Part shown: positions 41,931 to 51,524 of the stretch, piece by piece | How the letters are laid out: every line of letters starts with the position of its first letter | Position numbering within the stretch: the first letter of the stretch is position 1 | Assembly (NCBI GenBank): GCA_045533955.1 | Contig: JAZSIU010000019.1 | Location: 29,077 to 93,076 of the forward strand | From: HGM04593 sp045533955 | Lineage (GTDB): Bacteria > Bacteroidota > Bacteroidia > Bacteroidales > Bacteroidaceae | Direction of reading: 5' to 3' | Length of the DNA stretch: 64,000 bases | The notes under the pieces: model-generated | What the model was told of the DNA's origin: nothing | Database searches by the model: none | What the model saw: the letters and a program-made list of their open reading frames with translations, nothing else | Position numbers and translations under genes: made by a program

Positions 41931-43187
41931 TTATCTTATCTTGAGGGTCATCAGGGTTACTGCGGCCATTATTATTGTTACTATCCAGAATCGTACGGTT
42001 ATTTTGCTCTCGTGCATAGGGCGTTGGGGGCCTTTAAGCAGATAGCGGCACTCTTTGTCGAGTTTATCGTCGGTGATGCTGTAATGGTGGTGCAGGGGGG
42101 CACAGCGGAAGATGCGCTGGCGGATGCCTTTTTTCTTTCCTTGCTTAAAGTAGGCTGTCTGAATAATTACAGATAGGTTCTCGACGACGAATATTCCGCA
42201 GATGAGTACCAAAAGTATCTCTTTGTGTAGGAGTATGGCTATCACGGCGATTATTCCGCCGATGGTGAGGCTGCCTGTATCGCCCATAAAAACTTGTGCG
42301 GGGAATGAGTTGTACCACAAAAAACCGATGAGGGCCCCTATAAAGGCGAATGAGAATATTACTACCTCTTCGCTGCCGGGCAGATACATTATGTTAAGAT
42401 ACTCGGCCCACCCTACGTGGCTCGATACGTAGGCAAGGACGGCCAGCGTTACGCCCATTATGGCCGCGTTGCCACCCAACATTCCGTCCATTCCATCGTT
42501 GAGGTTGGCGCCGTTCGACACGGCTGTAACGATGAATATTGTTACGACGACAAAGAATATCCAGCCTGCGGCATTGGCATAGTCGCCGCAGAAGGAGAAT
42601 ATTCGGCTGTAGTCGAGATTGTGGTTCTTTACAAAGGGGATTGTGGTCTTGTTGAGCTTCTCGGGGGTGCTGCGGTGTTGAACTTCTATTCGTTTATCTA
42701 CCCTTACCGATACATTCTCGCGCATTACTGCCTGAGGGCTGAAGTAGAGTGTCAGTCCTATGACAAGGCCCAGCGCTACTTGTGATACTACTTTGGCCTT
42801 GCCGGGGATTCCTTCTTTGTTCTTTTTAAAGGTCTTTATATAGTCGTCGATGAAGCCTACAATGCCCAACCACACGGTGGTGATGAGCAGCAGTATCATA
42901 TATACGTTGCTCAGACGGCCTATGAGCAGGCAAGGGATAAGCACAGCTACTATTATTATTATGCCGCCCATTGTGGGGACGCCTTGTTTCAGATTAGTGC
43001 TGTCGAGCTCGCGTAGTGTCTCGGTTATTTGACGTTTGCGGAAGAAGCGTATAAAGTATTCGCCGAAGATTGTCGAGATGAGCAGGGCAAGCACTATGGC
43101 GCTGAGGGCTCGGAACGAGGTGTAGCCGAAGAGGCGCGCTCCGGGAAAGTCGTAATTTTGCAGTATCTTGAATAATTCGTATAGCAT
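41931..43187 (-). CDS. mraY: Phospho-MurNAc-pentapeptide transferase
   Basis: 418 residues, longer than the roughly 360 of E. coli because of an insertion after about residue 150 (around SPQAVMRENVSVRVDKRIEVQH), common in Bacteroidetes. Ten membrane segments. Active-site pieces: GIVGFIDDYIKTFKKNKEGIPGKAK (the Asp pair), SNGANLNDGMDGMLGG and FMGDTGSLTIGG, and the final RCAPLHHHY. Transfers phospho-MurNAc-pentapeptide to undecaprenyl phosphate to give lipid I. Confidence 0.96.
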   Translation of the reverse strand: MLYELFKILQNYDFPGARLFGYTSFRALSAIVLALLISTIFGEYFIRFFRKRQITETLRELDSTNLKQGVPTMGGIIIIVAVLIPCLLIGRLSNVYMILLLITTVWLGIVGFIDDYIKTFKKNKEGIPGKAKVVSQVALGLVIGLTLYFSPQAVMRENVSVRVDKRIEVQHRSTPEKLNKTTIPFVKNHNLDYSRIFSFCGDYANAAGWIFFVVVTIFIVTAVSNGANLNDGMDGMLGGNAAIMGVTLAVLAYVSSHVGWAEYLNIMYLPGSEEVVIFSFAFIGALIGFLWYNSFPAQVFMGDTGSLTIGGIIAVIAILLHKEILLVLICGIFVVENLSVIIQTAYFKQGKKKGIRQRIFRCAPLHHHYSITDDKLDKECRYLLKGPQRPMHESKITVRFWIVTIIMAAVTLMTLKIR

Positions 43188-43215
43188 ATATATATAAGGT
43201 ATTAGGGGCGGGTGA

Positions 43216-44670
43216 TTATGCTTTTAGTTTTTTTGCAAGCTCTTCTTTGTCGTCGAAATGGTGCTTTACGCCTTTTATCTCTTGGTAGTTTTCGTGGCCT
43301 TTTCCGGCTACAAGGATTACGTCGCCTCTTTGGGCAAGGGCGCAGGCTGTTTTTATGGCTTCGCGACGGTCGGCTATGGCGATGACTTTCTTCTGTTGTT
43401 CGGGGCTGAGGCCTGCGAGCATATCATTTATTATCTCTTGCGGCTCTTCGAAGCGGGGGTTGTCCGAGGTGATTATTACGCGGCTGCTGCCTCGGACGGC
43501 TTCTTGCGCCATCAGTGGGCGCTTGCCTTTGTCGCGGTTGCCGCCTGCGCCGACAACGGTTATTATGCCTCCGCGACCGCGCTGTACGTCGTTGATGGTG
43601 CTGAGCACATTTTTTATGGCGTCGGGGGTGTGGGCATAATCGACGATTGCCGAAAAGCCTTCGGCCGAGTGGATTGTCTCGAAGCGTCCCGAGACGGGCT
43701 TTAGGGTGCTGAGCAGGCGCAGTACCTCGTCGCTATCTTTGCCAAGTTCCACTGCTGTTGCGTATATTGCCAAAAGGTTGCTTGCATTGAAACGGCCTGT
43801 GAGCAGGGTGCTGAACTCTCGGTTGTTGAAGTTGAGCAACATCCCGTCGAGGTGAATTTCGCTTATGCGTCCTTTGTAGTCGGCCATTGTGCGCACCGAG
43901 TATTTTTTTATGTCGGCGCGGGTGTTCTGTACCATCACGGGGCCGTTCTTGTCGTCGATGTTTACGATGGCAAAGGCGTCGCGCGAGAGGCTGTCGAAGA
44001 AGCTCTTTTTGGCCTTCAGATAGTTGTCCATCGTCTGGTGAAAGTCCATATGGTCGCGTGTGAGGTTCGTGAAGATTCCTCCGGCAAACTGAAGGTCGCC
44101 TACGCGGCCCTGTGCAAGGGCGTGCGAGCTTACCTCCATAAAGGCATATTCGCAGCCCTCGTCGGCCATTTTGCCCAAAAGGCGGTTAAGGGTGATGGCG
44201 TCGGGGGTTGTGTGGGTCGAGGGGTAGGCCTCGCCGTCGATGTAGTTGCAGACGGTCGAGAGCAGGCCACATTTGTGTCCGAATGCTCGGAACAGTTGAT
44301 AGAGCAGGGTGGCTATCGTGGTTTTTCCGTTTGTGCCTGTTACGCCCACTAATTTCATCCTTTGTGTGGGATTGCCATAGTAGGTTGTTGCTACCTTGCC
44401 GACAATCTTCTGTACGTCGGGCACGCTTATGTAGGCTACCGTCGGGCTGAGCACCTCGGGCATCGTCTCGCACAGAATGGCCGAGGCGCCTGTCTCTATT
44501 GCTTTTTCGATATATTGGTGGCCATCGACTTGTGTTCCGCGCATTGCGATGAACATATTGCCTTGTTCTACGTTGCGTGAGTCTATGTTTACGCCTGTTA
44601 CATCGACCTCTTCTTTGGGGAGTACAATGCGTGTATATTGTATGTTGCGTATAAGTTCGGATAGTTTCAT
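43216..44670 (-). CDS. murE: UDP-MurNAc-tripeptide synthetase (meso-DAP adding)
   Basis: 484 residues. ATP loop GTNGKTT at 112-118, GIFTNLTRDHMDFHQT, and SDNPRFEEPQEI near residue 400. The DNPR motif (Asp-Asn-Pro-Arg) is what MurE enzymes use to bind meso-diaminopimelate; lysine-adding enzymes have a different residue in place of the Arg. Adds the third amino acid of the peptide stem. Follows ftsI by 13 bp. Confidence 0.95.
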   Translation of the reverse strand: MKLSELIRNIQYTRIVLPKEEVDVTGVNIDSRNVEQGNMFIAMRGTQVDGHQYIEKAIETGASAILCETMPEVLSPTVAYISVPDVQKIVGKVATTYYGNPTQRMKLVGVTGTNGKTTIATLLYQLFRAFGHKCGLLSTVCNYIDGEAYPSTHTTPDAITLNRLLGKMADEGCEYAFMEVSSHALAQGRVGDLQFAGGIFTNLTRDHMDFHQTMDNYLKAKKSFFDSLSRDAFAIVNIDDKNGPVMVQNTRADIKKYSVRTMADYKGRISEIHLDGMLLNFNNREFSTLLTGRFNASNLLAIYATAVELGKDSDEVLRLLSTLKPVSGRFETIHSAEGFSAIVDYAHTPDAIKNVLSTINDVQRGRGGIITVVGAGGNRDKGKRPLMAQEAVRGSSRVIITSDNPRFEEPQEIINDMLAGLSPEQQKKVIAIADRREAIKTACALAQRGDVILVAGKGHENYQEIKGVKHHFDDKEELAKKLKA

Positions 44671-44683
44671 TGTCGTTGCTTCT

Positions 44684-46915
44684 TTAGGGTTGGAGGGTTA
44701 TTCTTACTTGTGTTCCGTAGGTGGCGCGGCCGCCGGGTTTTACGCTCTGCGAGACGGCGCGCCCGTATCCGCTTATGGTGGGTCTGAGGCCTGCTTTGCG
44801 CATAAGGTATATGGCGTCTTTTGCACCCATTCCAATGACGTTGGGTACGGCGTTCTCGGCAATTTCGTTTACGTGGTAGCCTATGGAGAGGCTATCGCTC
44901 ACAAGGGCTCCCCACGTTGGTTGGTCGAGGTCGCAGCTTATGTTGCCGCTGCTTGTTTCAATATCGAGCTCCTCGAGTATGTAGTTGGCGGCTGTCATAT
45001 TGCCGCGCTTGGCTGTGGGGGTGTGGCTGTTCACGGTGTCTTTGGCTGCTGATAGGTCGCGGCGCTCGCTCTTGGCCATAATGTTCTCGGCTATCTCTTT
45101 GAAGATGGGGGCCGAGGTTCCTCCGCCACCTCCGCCTGCGCGCAGATTCTGTACGATGCAGGTGTATTCGGGATTCTCAACGGGGAAGAATCCGCAGAAG
45201 CTCAGGAGGCTGTAGTTGTTGCCGTCGATGACTTCGCTCTCGAGGGCGGTACCTGTTTTTCCGGCAATTGTTACCTTGTTTGAGCGGGCTCTTGCGCCTG
45301 TTGCTCTCTTTTTGTTGACTACGGCCGAGAGGGCGCGCTTGAGTGTCTGAATGGTCGAGGGCTTGAGCATCTGCTCGTCGAGTACCTGTGGCTCAAATTC
45401 TTCTACTACCTCGCCGTCGCGCATTATGGCTTTTACAAGGCGGGGGGCCATTCGTTTGCCGTTGTTGGCTATTGTGTTGTAGAATGTTACGAGGTTCAGG
45501 GCTGTTTGTGCCGTGGCGTATCCGCGCGACATTGCTTGAAGGTCGGGGGCCGACCAGTATTTACTGTCGGGGGTGCGGAATGTGGGGGTGCCTTCGCATT
45601 GCAGGAGTTTGTAGTTGTCCTTCATTCCAAATTTCTTCAGTTTGTCGGTGAAGCGCTCGGGCTCGTCTTTGTAGCCGTTGTTTATTATGAGTGCCATTCC
45701 TATGTTCGAGGAGTTTTGTATAACCTCGGTTACTGTCTGATAGTCTCGCTCGGGGCGCACTGCGTCGCGTATGGGACGGCCGTGCATAACCATTACTCCG
45801 CCTTGTGCTTTGTAGCTCTTGACCGAGTCGTGCTCTTGTATCTTGCCATCTTCGAGGGCTGCGGCAAGGGCTACGGGCTTGAAGATGGAGCCCGGCTCGC
45901 GCAGGTCGGCGAGGGCGTGGTTGGGGGTGCCGTTATTTTTGTTCTGTCTGAAGGTCTCGATAAATTCTCCATCCTCGCCCAACGATAGGTTGACGATGGC
46001 TTTTATGTCGCCGGTCTTTACCTCCATAAGTATTACCCAGCCTGCGCGGGAGCCGTGCTCGGTGAGGCCGCGACGCAGTGCTTTCTCGCATATATCGAGC
46101 ATTTCGACGTTGAGTGTGGTCTGTATGTCCATTCCGTGCTCGACGGGAATGTCTATTATCTCTTTCTCTTTCTCGGTGTGCATTAGTCCGGGCACGCCGC
46201 TGAGTATTGTGTCGTATTTTTCGTCGAGGCCGTGTTTGTCGGTTATCAGACGGCCGGTTTTTTCGTTTTTTCCTAAGATTGAGTAGTCGCCCAATGTGCT
46301 GTTGGCAAGCGAACCGAAGAATTTCTTGCGGTATTTGTACTCTTCGCGCCATAGTCCCGAGATGCGGGCCTCTTTGCAGAGGATGGGTAGTTGCAGTATT
46401 TTATGGTATTGGGTGTACGAGAGGTATAGTTGGTGGTCGGGGCACAGGGGGTACTTTTTCTTTCCGAAGCGTCCTTTGCGTCCTAACTTAAAGTCGGTGA
46501 GGCCTCTCTTTATGTGTGCTTCGAACTCGGCGGCTGTCCAGCGGGGGATTATTCGTGCGAGACCTTCGCACATTAGGCTGAGGTCGTTGTTCCATATTGT
46601 GTCTTTCTCTTTTTTTAGTTTCTCGCGCTTGCTGTCGCTTAGTGAGTATTCGCCTAAATTGTCGAAATTTATGTAAGGGCGATATTTTACAAGGTTGCTC
46701 ACCATAAGCTCGCCTCGGTCGCTGAGTATGTCGCCGCGGCGGGGTTCGATGGGTTTGTTGTAGACGATTGCTCTTTGGGCAACGTCGAGCCAGAATTGTC
46801 GCTCAAGGGTCATTATTATGCCTGCTTTTGCGACAATTATCACTCCCCATACAAAAAATCCGAAAATTAGCAGTAGGTTGAAGCGTAGTATTATGTTGTT
46901 TTTGAATTTGAACAT
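44684..46915 (-). CDS. ftsI: Division-specific penicillin-binding protein (FtsI/SpoVD type) with PASTA domain
   Basis: 743 residues. One N-terminal membrane helix (NLLLIFGFFVWGVIIVAKAG), a pedestal domain, and a transpeptidase domain with SxxK at 343-346 (REPGSIFKP), SSN at 402-404 and KTG at 552-554 (IAGKTGTA). Residues about 675-743 are a C-terminal PASTA repeat (VPNVIGMGAKDAIYLMRKAGL), usual for Bacteroidetes division PBPs. Cross-links septal peptidoglycan with FtsW. It lies 18 bp after ftsL. Confidence 0.95.
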   Translation of the reverse strand: MFKFKNNIILRFNLLLIFGFFVWGVIIVAKAGIIMTLERQFWLDVAQRAIVYNKPIEPRRGDILSDRGELMVSNLVKYRPYINFDNLGEYSLSDSKREKLKKEKDTIWNNDLSLMCEGLARIIPRWTAAEFEAHIKRGLTDFKLGRKGRFGKKKYPLCPDHQLYLSYTQYHKILQLPILCKEARISGLWREEYKYRKKFFGSLANSTLGDYSILGKNEKTGRLITDKHGLDEKYDTILSGVPGLMHTEKEKEIIDIPVEHGMDIQTTLNVEMLDICEKALRRGLTEHGSRAGWVILMEVKTGDIKAIVNLSLGEDGEFIETFRQNKNNGTPNHALADLREPGSIFKPVALAAALEDGKIQEHDSVKSYKAQGGVMVMHGRPIRDAVRPERDYQTVTEVIQNSSNIGMALIINNGYKDEPERFTDKLKKFGMKDNYKLLQCEGTPTFRTPDSKYWSAPDLQAMSRGYATAQTALNLVTFYNTIANNGKRMAPRLVKAIMRDGEVVEEFEPQVLDEQMLKPSTIQTLKRALSAVVNKKRATGARARSNKVTIAGKTGTALESEVIDGNNYSLLSFCGFFPVENPEYTCIVQNLRAGGGGGGTSAPIFKEIAENIMAKSERRDLSAAKDTVNSHTPTAKRGNMTAANYILEELDIETSSGNISCDLDQPTWGALVSDSLSIGYHVNEIAENAVPNVIGMGAKDAIYLMRKAGLRPTISGYGRAVSQSVKPGGRATYGTQVRITLQP

Positions 46916-46933
46916 TGTTTATGTGGGAGGGGG

Positions 46934-47314
46934 TTATTTTACGGTAAAGGGTGGGTTGGTTGCGGTTTTTAGTTGGCTTTGGTAGCGTTGTACGTAGCTC
47001 TCGATGTTTGATTGGCGGCTCTTCTCGGAAAATTCGCTTTGCTTGGTGAGGAGCATATATTTGGCGTCCTGACGCTCGGCTTTCAACTGTTTTATCTGTT
47101 TGAGCTCTTGGCGGTAGGCGTAGCGGTTGCTGACGTATATGAATGAGTAGAATACGATGAGCAGCATAAGCCAGATGTTGTTTAGGAATATTTCGCTGCG
47201 GAACATCTTTCCGCTGAGTATTTGGCTTATAAAATTGCCTTTCTTGCCTTTTTTGCGGGGGGCTTCTTGTTGCTCTTTGGGCTCGCCGGTTGGGGTGTTG
47301 TTATTTTGTTCCAT
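46934..47314 (-). CDS. ftsL: FtsL-like cell division protein
   Basis: 126 residues: a charged, disordered N terminus, one membrane helix (NNIWLMLLIVFYSFIYVSNRYAY), then a coiled coil (QELKQIKQLKAERQDAKYML). This topology and the site between rsmH and ftsI identify FtsL; sequence conservation is too weak for a call on sequence alone. It joins FtsQ and the FtsW-FtsI pair. Confidence 0.85.
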   Translation of the reverse strand: MEQNNNTPTGEPKEQQEAPRKKGKKGNFISQILSGKMFRSEIFLNNIWLMLLIVFYSFIYVSNRYAYRQELKQIKQLKAERQDAKYMLLTKQSEFSEKSRQSNIESYVQRYQSQLKTATNPPFTVK

Positions 47315-47323
47315 ATTGTTTTG

Positions 47324-48232
47324 CTACTCGTTTTTTATTGCTATGCGCAGCTTGGCGCTGCGTGAGCGGGGGTTTGTTTTCTGTTCCTCGTCGGTGGGGA
47401 GGATTACTTTTTGTGTCTCGAAGGGTGATTGTATGCGGCCGAAAAAGTCTTTCTCGATTTTTCCTTCGATATTGCCGCTGCGCATAAAGTTTTTTACTAT
47501 GCGATCTTCTATCGAGTGGTAGGTTATTACTACTAATCGGCCGCCGGGCTTTAGGAGCTCTTTGGCTTGTGTGAGCATCTCTTTGAGGCTTTCGACCTCT
47601 TGGTTAATCTCAATGCGCAGTGCTTGAAAGATTTTGGCCATTTCTTTCTTTTCGCGCTGGGGCGGACAGAAGGGCTTGCATACTTCGATGAGGTCGCTCA
47701 CACGGCGCAGGGGACTCTGTGTGCGGCGCTTTACGATTGCGGCCGATAGCTTGCGGCTGCAATTGAGCTCGCCGTATAGCTTGAAGATGCTTGCGAGCTG
47801 CTCTTCGTCGGCGGTGTTCAGAAGCTGGGCTGCCGTGCGGCCGCCGCGTTTGTTCATTCGCATATCGAGCTCGGAGTCGAAGCGGAACGAGAAACCGCGG
47901 GTCTCGTCGTCGAAATGGTGCCCCGAGACGCCGAGGTCGGCCAAAAGGGCGTCTATCGAGTTAACTTCGTAGTAGCGCATAAAATTGCTCAAAAAGCGGA
48001 AATTGCCCCTTACGAAAGTGAAACGCTTATCGTCGGGGGCATTTTTCTCGGCATCTTCATCTTGGTCGAAACTGTATAGGTGCCCTCTTTTCCCGAGGCG
48101 GCTCATTATCTCTCGCGAGTGGCCTCCTCCACCAAATGTTACATCGACGCATATATCGTTGCTGCCTATCTGCATTCCATCGACGCTCTCTTTAAGCATC
48201 ACCGGTGTGTGGTAAACTAATTCTTCGCTCAT
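47324..48232 (-). CDS. rsmH: 16S rRNA N4-methylcytidine1402 methyltransferase
   Basis: 302 residues, AdoMet-dependent. Features: HTPVMLKESVDGM at the N terminus, VDVTFGGGGHSREIMSRLG (AdoMet loop), DALLADLGVSGHHFDDETRGFSFR, AQLLNTADEEQLASIFKLYGE and GGRLVVITYHSIEDRIVK. Start ATG overlaps the mraZ stop by 4 bp (ATGA). Old name mraW. Confidence 0.96.
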   Translation of the reverse strand: MSEELVYHTPVMLKESVDGMQIGSNDICVDVTFGGGGHSREIMSRLGKRGHLYSFDQDEDAEKNAPDDKRFTFVRGNFRFLSNFMRYYEVNSIDALLADLGVSGHHFDDETRGFSFRFDSELDMRMNKRGGRTAAQLLNTADEEQLASIFKLYGELNCSRKLSAAIVKRRTQSPLRRVSDLIEVCKPFCPPQREKKEMAKIFQALRIEINQEVESLKEMLTQAKELLKPGGRLVVITYHSIEDRIVKNFMRSGNIEGKIEKDFFGRIQSPFETQKVILPTDEEQKTNPRSRSAKLRIAIKNE

Positions 48233-48702
48233 TGTTCCCTCCTTTCTGTGGCGCTTGTTTCGGCCGACATTATTTTTTCGAGCTCAAGGCTGAATTCCTC
48301 GGGTAGCATAAAGGGCTGCTCGGCTCGCTCTTTGGCCCATATTTCTATTGTGTCGTCCATTCCTATGAAACGAACTTCTTGCTCTATGTTGGCAAGATCG
48401 CGGTAGCGCTTGGGCAGAAGTATGCGGCCGCTACTGTCGATTGTGAGCTCTTCGACGTTGGCTACGAACATTCTGAAGAGCATTTGTCCGTGCGAACTCC
48501 AACGGTCGAGCTTACTGCGTAGTTGGTCGAGTAGTGCGTTCCACGTCTCCTCGGGGTACAGAACAAGGCAGGGCTGATGCGGGTCTTTTCGCATCATAAT
48601 GCGCTCGCACGCTGTTGTTTGCAGTGTGCGACGGAAGCAGGCGGGCAGAAATACTCGGCCCTTGCTGTCGGTTTTTGCCTCTATGTTACCTATGAAACGC
48701 AT
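48229..48702 (-). CDS. mraZ: Transcriptional regulator MraZ
   Basis: 157 residues from ATG at 48702 (a GTG three codons earlier is less typical). Two AbrB-like SpoVT domains: FIGNIEAKTDSKGRVFLPACFR and LTIDSSGRILLPKRYRDLA. MraZ represses the dcw operon by binding direct repeats of a GTGGG unit; such repeats lie just upstream (48739-48763), so it is very likely autoregulated. First gene of the 14-gene minus-strand cluster. Confidence 0.95.
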   Translation of the reverse strand: MRFIGNIEAKTDSKGRVFLPACFRRTLQTTACERIMMRKDPHQPCLVLYPEETWNALLDQLRSKLDRWSSHGQMLFRMFVANVEELTIDSSGRILLPKRYRDLANIEQEVRFIGMDDTIEIWAKERAEQPFMLPEEFSLELEKIMSAETSATERREQ

Positions 48703-48738
48703 ACTTTTCACTCTAAATTATAATATTCGCTTCAAAAT

Positions 48739-48763
48739 TACACAATTCCCCACAATTCCCCAC
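48739..48763 (-). promoter_or_regulatory. MraZ box (operator of the dcw cluster)
   Basis: On the minus strand, two identical 10-mers GTGGGGAATT stand in tandem followed by a third, weaker GTGTA in the same 10-bp phase. This fits the known MraZ operator (three GTGGG units spaced by 5 bp) and sits about 36 bp before the mraZ start. Confidence 0.8.
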
Positions 48764-49041
48764 AATAAAATAAGAATTTATTTTGTCAAAGTTTTCAACA
48801 ATTTGTTAATAACCTATCTGACTGAAAATAAATTCGTTGTCAGATGTGTCTGTGAGTGGGGTGAGGGGTGTGTGAAAATGCTGTTATTTTTTTTGTGTGT
48901 CGATTATTTTGTTGCAAAATATTGGTTTTTTGTGTGTGGTAAATTAAAATTGGTTACTTTTGCCTTGTGGGTGGTGCAGTGTGGGTCGATTTTATTTTAA
49001 TTTTAATTAAGTGTGTGTGAACGATAAAATTCTATCAGATT
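48764..49041. promoter_or_regulatory. Divergent region between mraZ and the M28 gene
   Basis: 278 bp with no gene. It holds a G-rich plus-strand tract around 48848-48872 (gtgagtggggtgaggggtg) and another pair of GTGGG units near 48966-48986. TACTTTTG at about 48955-48962 matches TAnnTTTG and could serve the M28 gene, but the nearest TTTG is about 22 bp upstream. No clear minus-strand -7 box was found for the dcw operon. Confidence 0.35.
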
Positions 49042-50058
49042 ATGAAAAAAAATTTTAGAACATTTTTTTTGCTCTTTTCTGTGTTGCTGGTCTCGATGGC
49101 AGCATCGGCTCAGAAAAAGGCTGTTGAGCGTGGTTATAATGCAATTACCATTGAGCAGTCGCGCAATTATGTCGAATTTTTGGCCGACGACCTGTTGCAA
49201 GGACGCGACGCGGGAGAGCCCGGCGGATACATTGCTTCGCGCTATATTGTGTCGCTGCTTAGGGAGTGGGGTGTACAGCCTTTCCTCGAGGGTGATTATT
49301 ATCAGCCGTTCGAGGCGGCACAGATTGTTACCCCCGTGCGCAACAGCTGGGAGATTGACCCCGACTCCATTGCTCGCATAAAAGAGGTGGGATTTTTCAA
49401 GACGCGGAGTATGAACAATATCTTGGCGATGATTCCCGGCGAGCTCAGCGACGAATATGTCATTATTGGTGCGCACTACGATCATTTGGGCCTTCAGGGA
49501 GACGTTGATGTCGATGGGCTCTATAATGGAGCCGATGACAATGCTTCGGGTGTGTCGGCTGTATTGCAGATTGCAAAGGCGATTAAAGCGGTAGGCGAAC
49601 GTCCCAAGCGCACGGTTATTTTTGCCTTCTGGGACGGCGAGGAGAAAGGGCTCTTAGGCTCGAAATTCTTTGTCAAGAATTGGGAGAATCACTCGCGCAT
49701 AAAGGCTTATATGAATTTTGATATGGTGGGCCGTGGCCCGGTTGATAATCCCCGCTATCTGAAATATTTCTTCACCGAGGCTCATCCTGTTTTTGGTGAG
49801 TGGTTGCGCGAGGATTGCAAGGAGCGAGGCTTCTCGTTCGAACCCGATTATGTTGCGTGGGATCGCCCTGTGGGCGGTAGCGACAATGGCCCGTTTGCGC
49901 GCGTGGATGTTCCCATCGTGTGGTATCACACCGAGGGACACCCCGACTATCATCGCCCCTCGGACAGCGCCGAGAAGATTGACTATCCAAAGCTACTCGA
50001 TATTACCCGCGCCGCCTATTTGTGTGCGTGGCGTATGGCAAACGAAAAGGAGTATTAA
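49042..50058 (+). CDS. Exported M28-family aminopeptidase
   Basis: 338 residues. Signal peptide (FFLLFSVLLVSMAASAQ). Two-zinc site: H145 in GAHYDHLG, D165 in NGADDNASG (bridging), E200/E201 in WDGEEKGLLGS, Asp in MNFDMVGRG, and a late His in VWYHTEGHPDYH. Probably a periplasmic or surface peptidase releasing N-terminal amino acids from peptides. Divergent from mraZ; ends at the 18-bp terminator. Confidence 0.9.
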   Translation: MKKNFRTFFLLFSVLLVSMAASAQKKAVERGYNAITIEQSRNYVEFLADDLLQGRDAGEPGGYIASRYIVSLLREWGVQPFLEGDYYQPFEAAQIVTPVRNSWEIDPDSIARIKEVGFFKTRSMNNILAMIPGELSDEYVIIGAHYDHLGLQGDVDVDGLYNGADDNASGVSAVLQIAKAIKAVGERPKRTVIFAFWDGEEKGLLGSKFFVKNWENHSRIKAYMNFDMVGRGPVDNPRYLKYFFTEAHPVFGEWLREDCKERGFSFEPDYVAWDRPVGGSDNGPFARVDVPIVWYHTEGHPDYHRPSDSAEKIDYPKLLDITRAAYLCAWRMANEKEY

Positions 50059-50074
50059 CCCCGCAAGATATAAT

Positions 50075-50117
50075 AAATAAATTGGAGGCTCGCCATAAAC
50101 GAGCCTCCAATTTATTT
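50075..50117. terminator. 18-bp perfect-stem bidirectional terminator
   Basis: Perfect inverted repeat 50075-50092 / 50100-50117 with loop ccataaa. GC core GGAGGCTCG flanked by AAATAAATT gives T-tracts on both strands. Placed between the convergent M28 and nhaA genes. Loop starts with ccataa, like the one at 25.4 kb. Confidence 0.85.
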
Positions 50118-50138
50118 TTATATTCCCTGTGATTTTGT

Positions 50139-51473
50139 TTATCTTTTCTTGGGCAGGAACATATTCAGCAGGATGCAACCTAATATTGCCGAGATAAACG
50201 AACCGCACAGAATACCCAATTTTGCTTGTGCAAGAAGTTCGGGGCCACGTCCGGCAAGCGACGCATACGAAAGGTCGGCAATGAAGATTGATACCGTAAG
50301 ACCAATTCCGCACAATGCACACACGCCCGAGAAGGACGGCCAATTGGCACCGTCGGGAAGGGCTACAATGCCCATCTTCACGGCAACCCACGCAAATATG
50401 AATACTCCCACAAATTTACCTATTACAAGACCGGCCATTACAGGCATTCCCACTCCCGTGAGCAGACAGCTCATATCCATTGCCGAGAGGTCGATGCCAA
50501 TATTGGCAAAGGCAAAGACGGGGATAACAACGTATCCGATGAGGGCGTGCAGGTTATCCTCGAGGTCTTGCAGAGGGCTGATTAGTCGGTCGGCAGCCGA
50601 CTCGACGCTCTTGAGGCGGTTAATCTCGTCGTGTGTCAAGATGACGGCACCCTTTTTGCTGTTGTCGATGACGGGGAAATTCTCGAGGTTCTTGCGTATC
50701 CGCTCAAGATAGTACCCTGTTCCCTTTTCGAGTGTCGAGGGGATGCAGAACGCTGTGATTACACCGGCGATTGTTGCGTGGATACCCGAGTTAAGCATCG
50801 CATACCACAGCACAAATCCTGTTATAAGATAGAAGAATTTGTGGTGTACGCCTGCACGATTGGCAATAACCATAATAAGGGTGCATACAAGCGATAGGAT
50901 GAGGAACGCTGTATGAAGCTCCGAGGTGTAGAATATTGCAATTACGATGATACCTCCAAGGTCGTCGGCCACGGCAAGGGCTGCAAGGAATACTTTTAGT
51001 CCCACGGGTACGCGGGTGCTAAAGACCGAGAGCACGCCCAACGAGAAGGCTATATCGGTTGCCATAGGGATGGCAAGGCCTCGCTGAAGGTCGGGGTCGC
51101 TCGGGCACAGCAGCCAGAAAATAAGAACGGGAACCAGCATACCTCCGCACGCGCCAATGATGGGGAGCATAGCTTTCTTGGGCGACGATAGTTCGCCCAC
51201 AAGAAACTCACGCTTAATCTCCAATCCCACGGAGAGGAAGAAGAGGGCCATCAAAAAGTCGTTGATGACCTGCAACAAGGTCATATCGTGCCCATTGTGG
51301 CTGAATAGGTTGAAACTGCCCACAGAGATGCTGACGATATTCTCCCACAGACCAAAATACCACTCTTTGGCCTCGCTGTTGGCAAGAATAAGTGCCGCAA
51401 TTGCACTTATGATTAGTAGTCCGCTTGCTGTAACGTACTTCTTAATCATACTTTTGAAACTATAATTTGCCAT
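50139..51473 (-). CDS. nhaA: Na+/H+ antiporter NhaA
   Basis: 444 residues, about 12 membrane segments. The ion-binding Asp pair is D170-D171 (ALAVADDLGGIIVIAI), and D140 lies in MATDIAFSLGV, the equivalent of E. coli D133. Other family motifs: FFLSVGLEIKREFLVGEL and FANIGIDLS; GIGLTVSIFIADLSY near the C terminus. Exports sodium in exchange for protons. Ends at the shared terminator with the M28 gene. Confidence 0.96.
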   Translation of the reverse strand: MANYSFKSMIKKYVTASGLLIISAIAALILANSEAKEWYFGLWENIVSISVGSFNLFSHNGHDMTLLQVINDFLMALFFLSVGLEIKREFLVGELSSPKKAMLPIIGACGGMLVPVLIFWLLCPSDPDLQRGLAIPMATDIAFSLGVLSVFSTRVPVGLKVFLAALAVADDLGGIIVIAIFYTSELHTAFLILSLVCTLIMVIANRAGVHHKFFYLITGFVLWYAMLNSGIHATIAGVITAFCIPSTLEKGTGYYLERIRKNLENFPVIDNSKKGAVILTHDEINRLKSVESAADRLISPLQDLEDNLHALIGYVVIPVFAFANIGIDLSAMDMSCLLTGVGMPVMAGLVIGKFVGVFIFAWVAVKMGIVALPDGANWPSFSGVCALCGIGLTVSIFIADLSYASLAGRGPELLAQAKLGILCGSFISAILGCILLNMFLPKKR

Positions 51474-51524
51474 ATTTCTATATAGTCTAAACGGTTTTTA
51501 TGCTTTTTTGTTTAATTGGATAAT

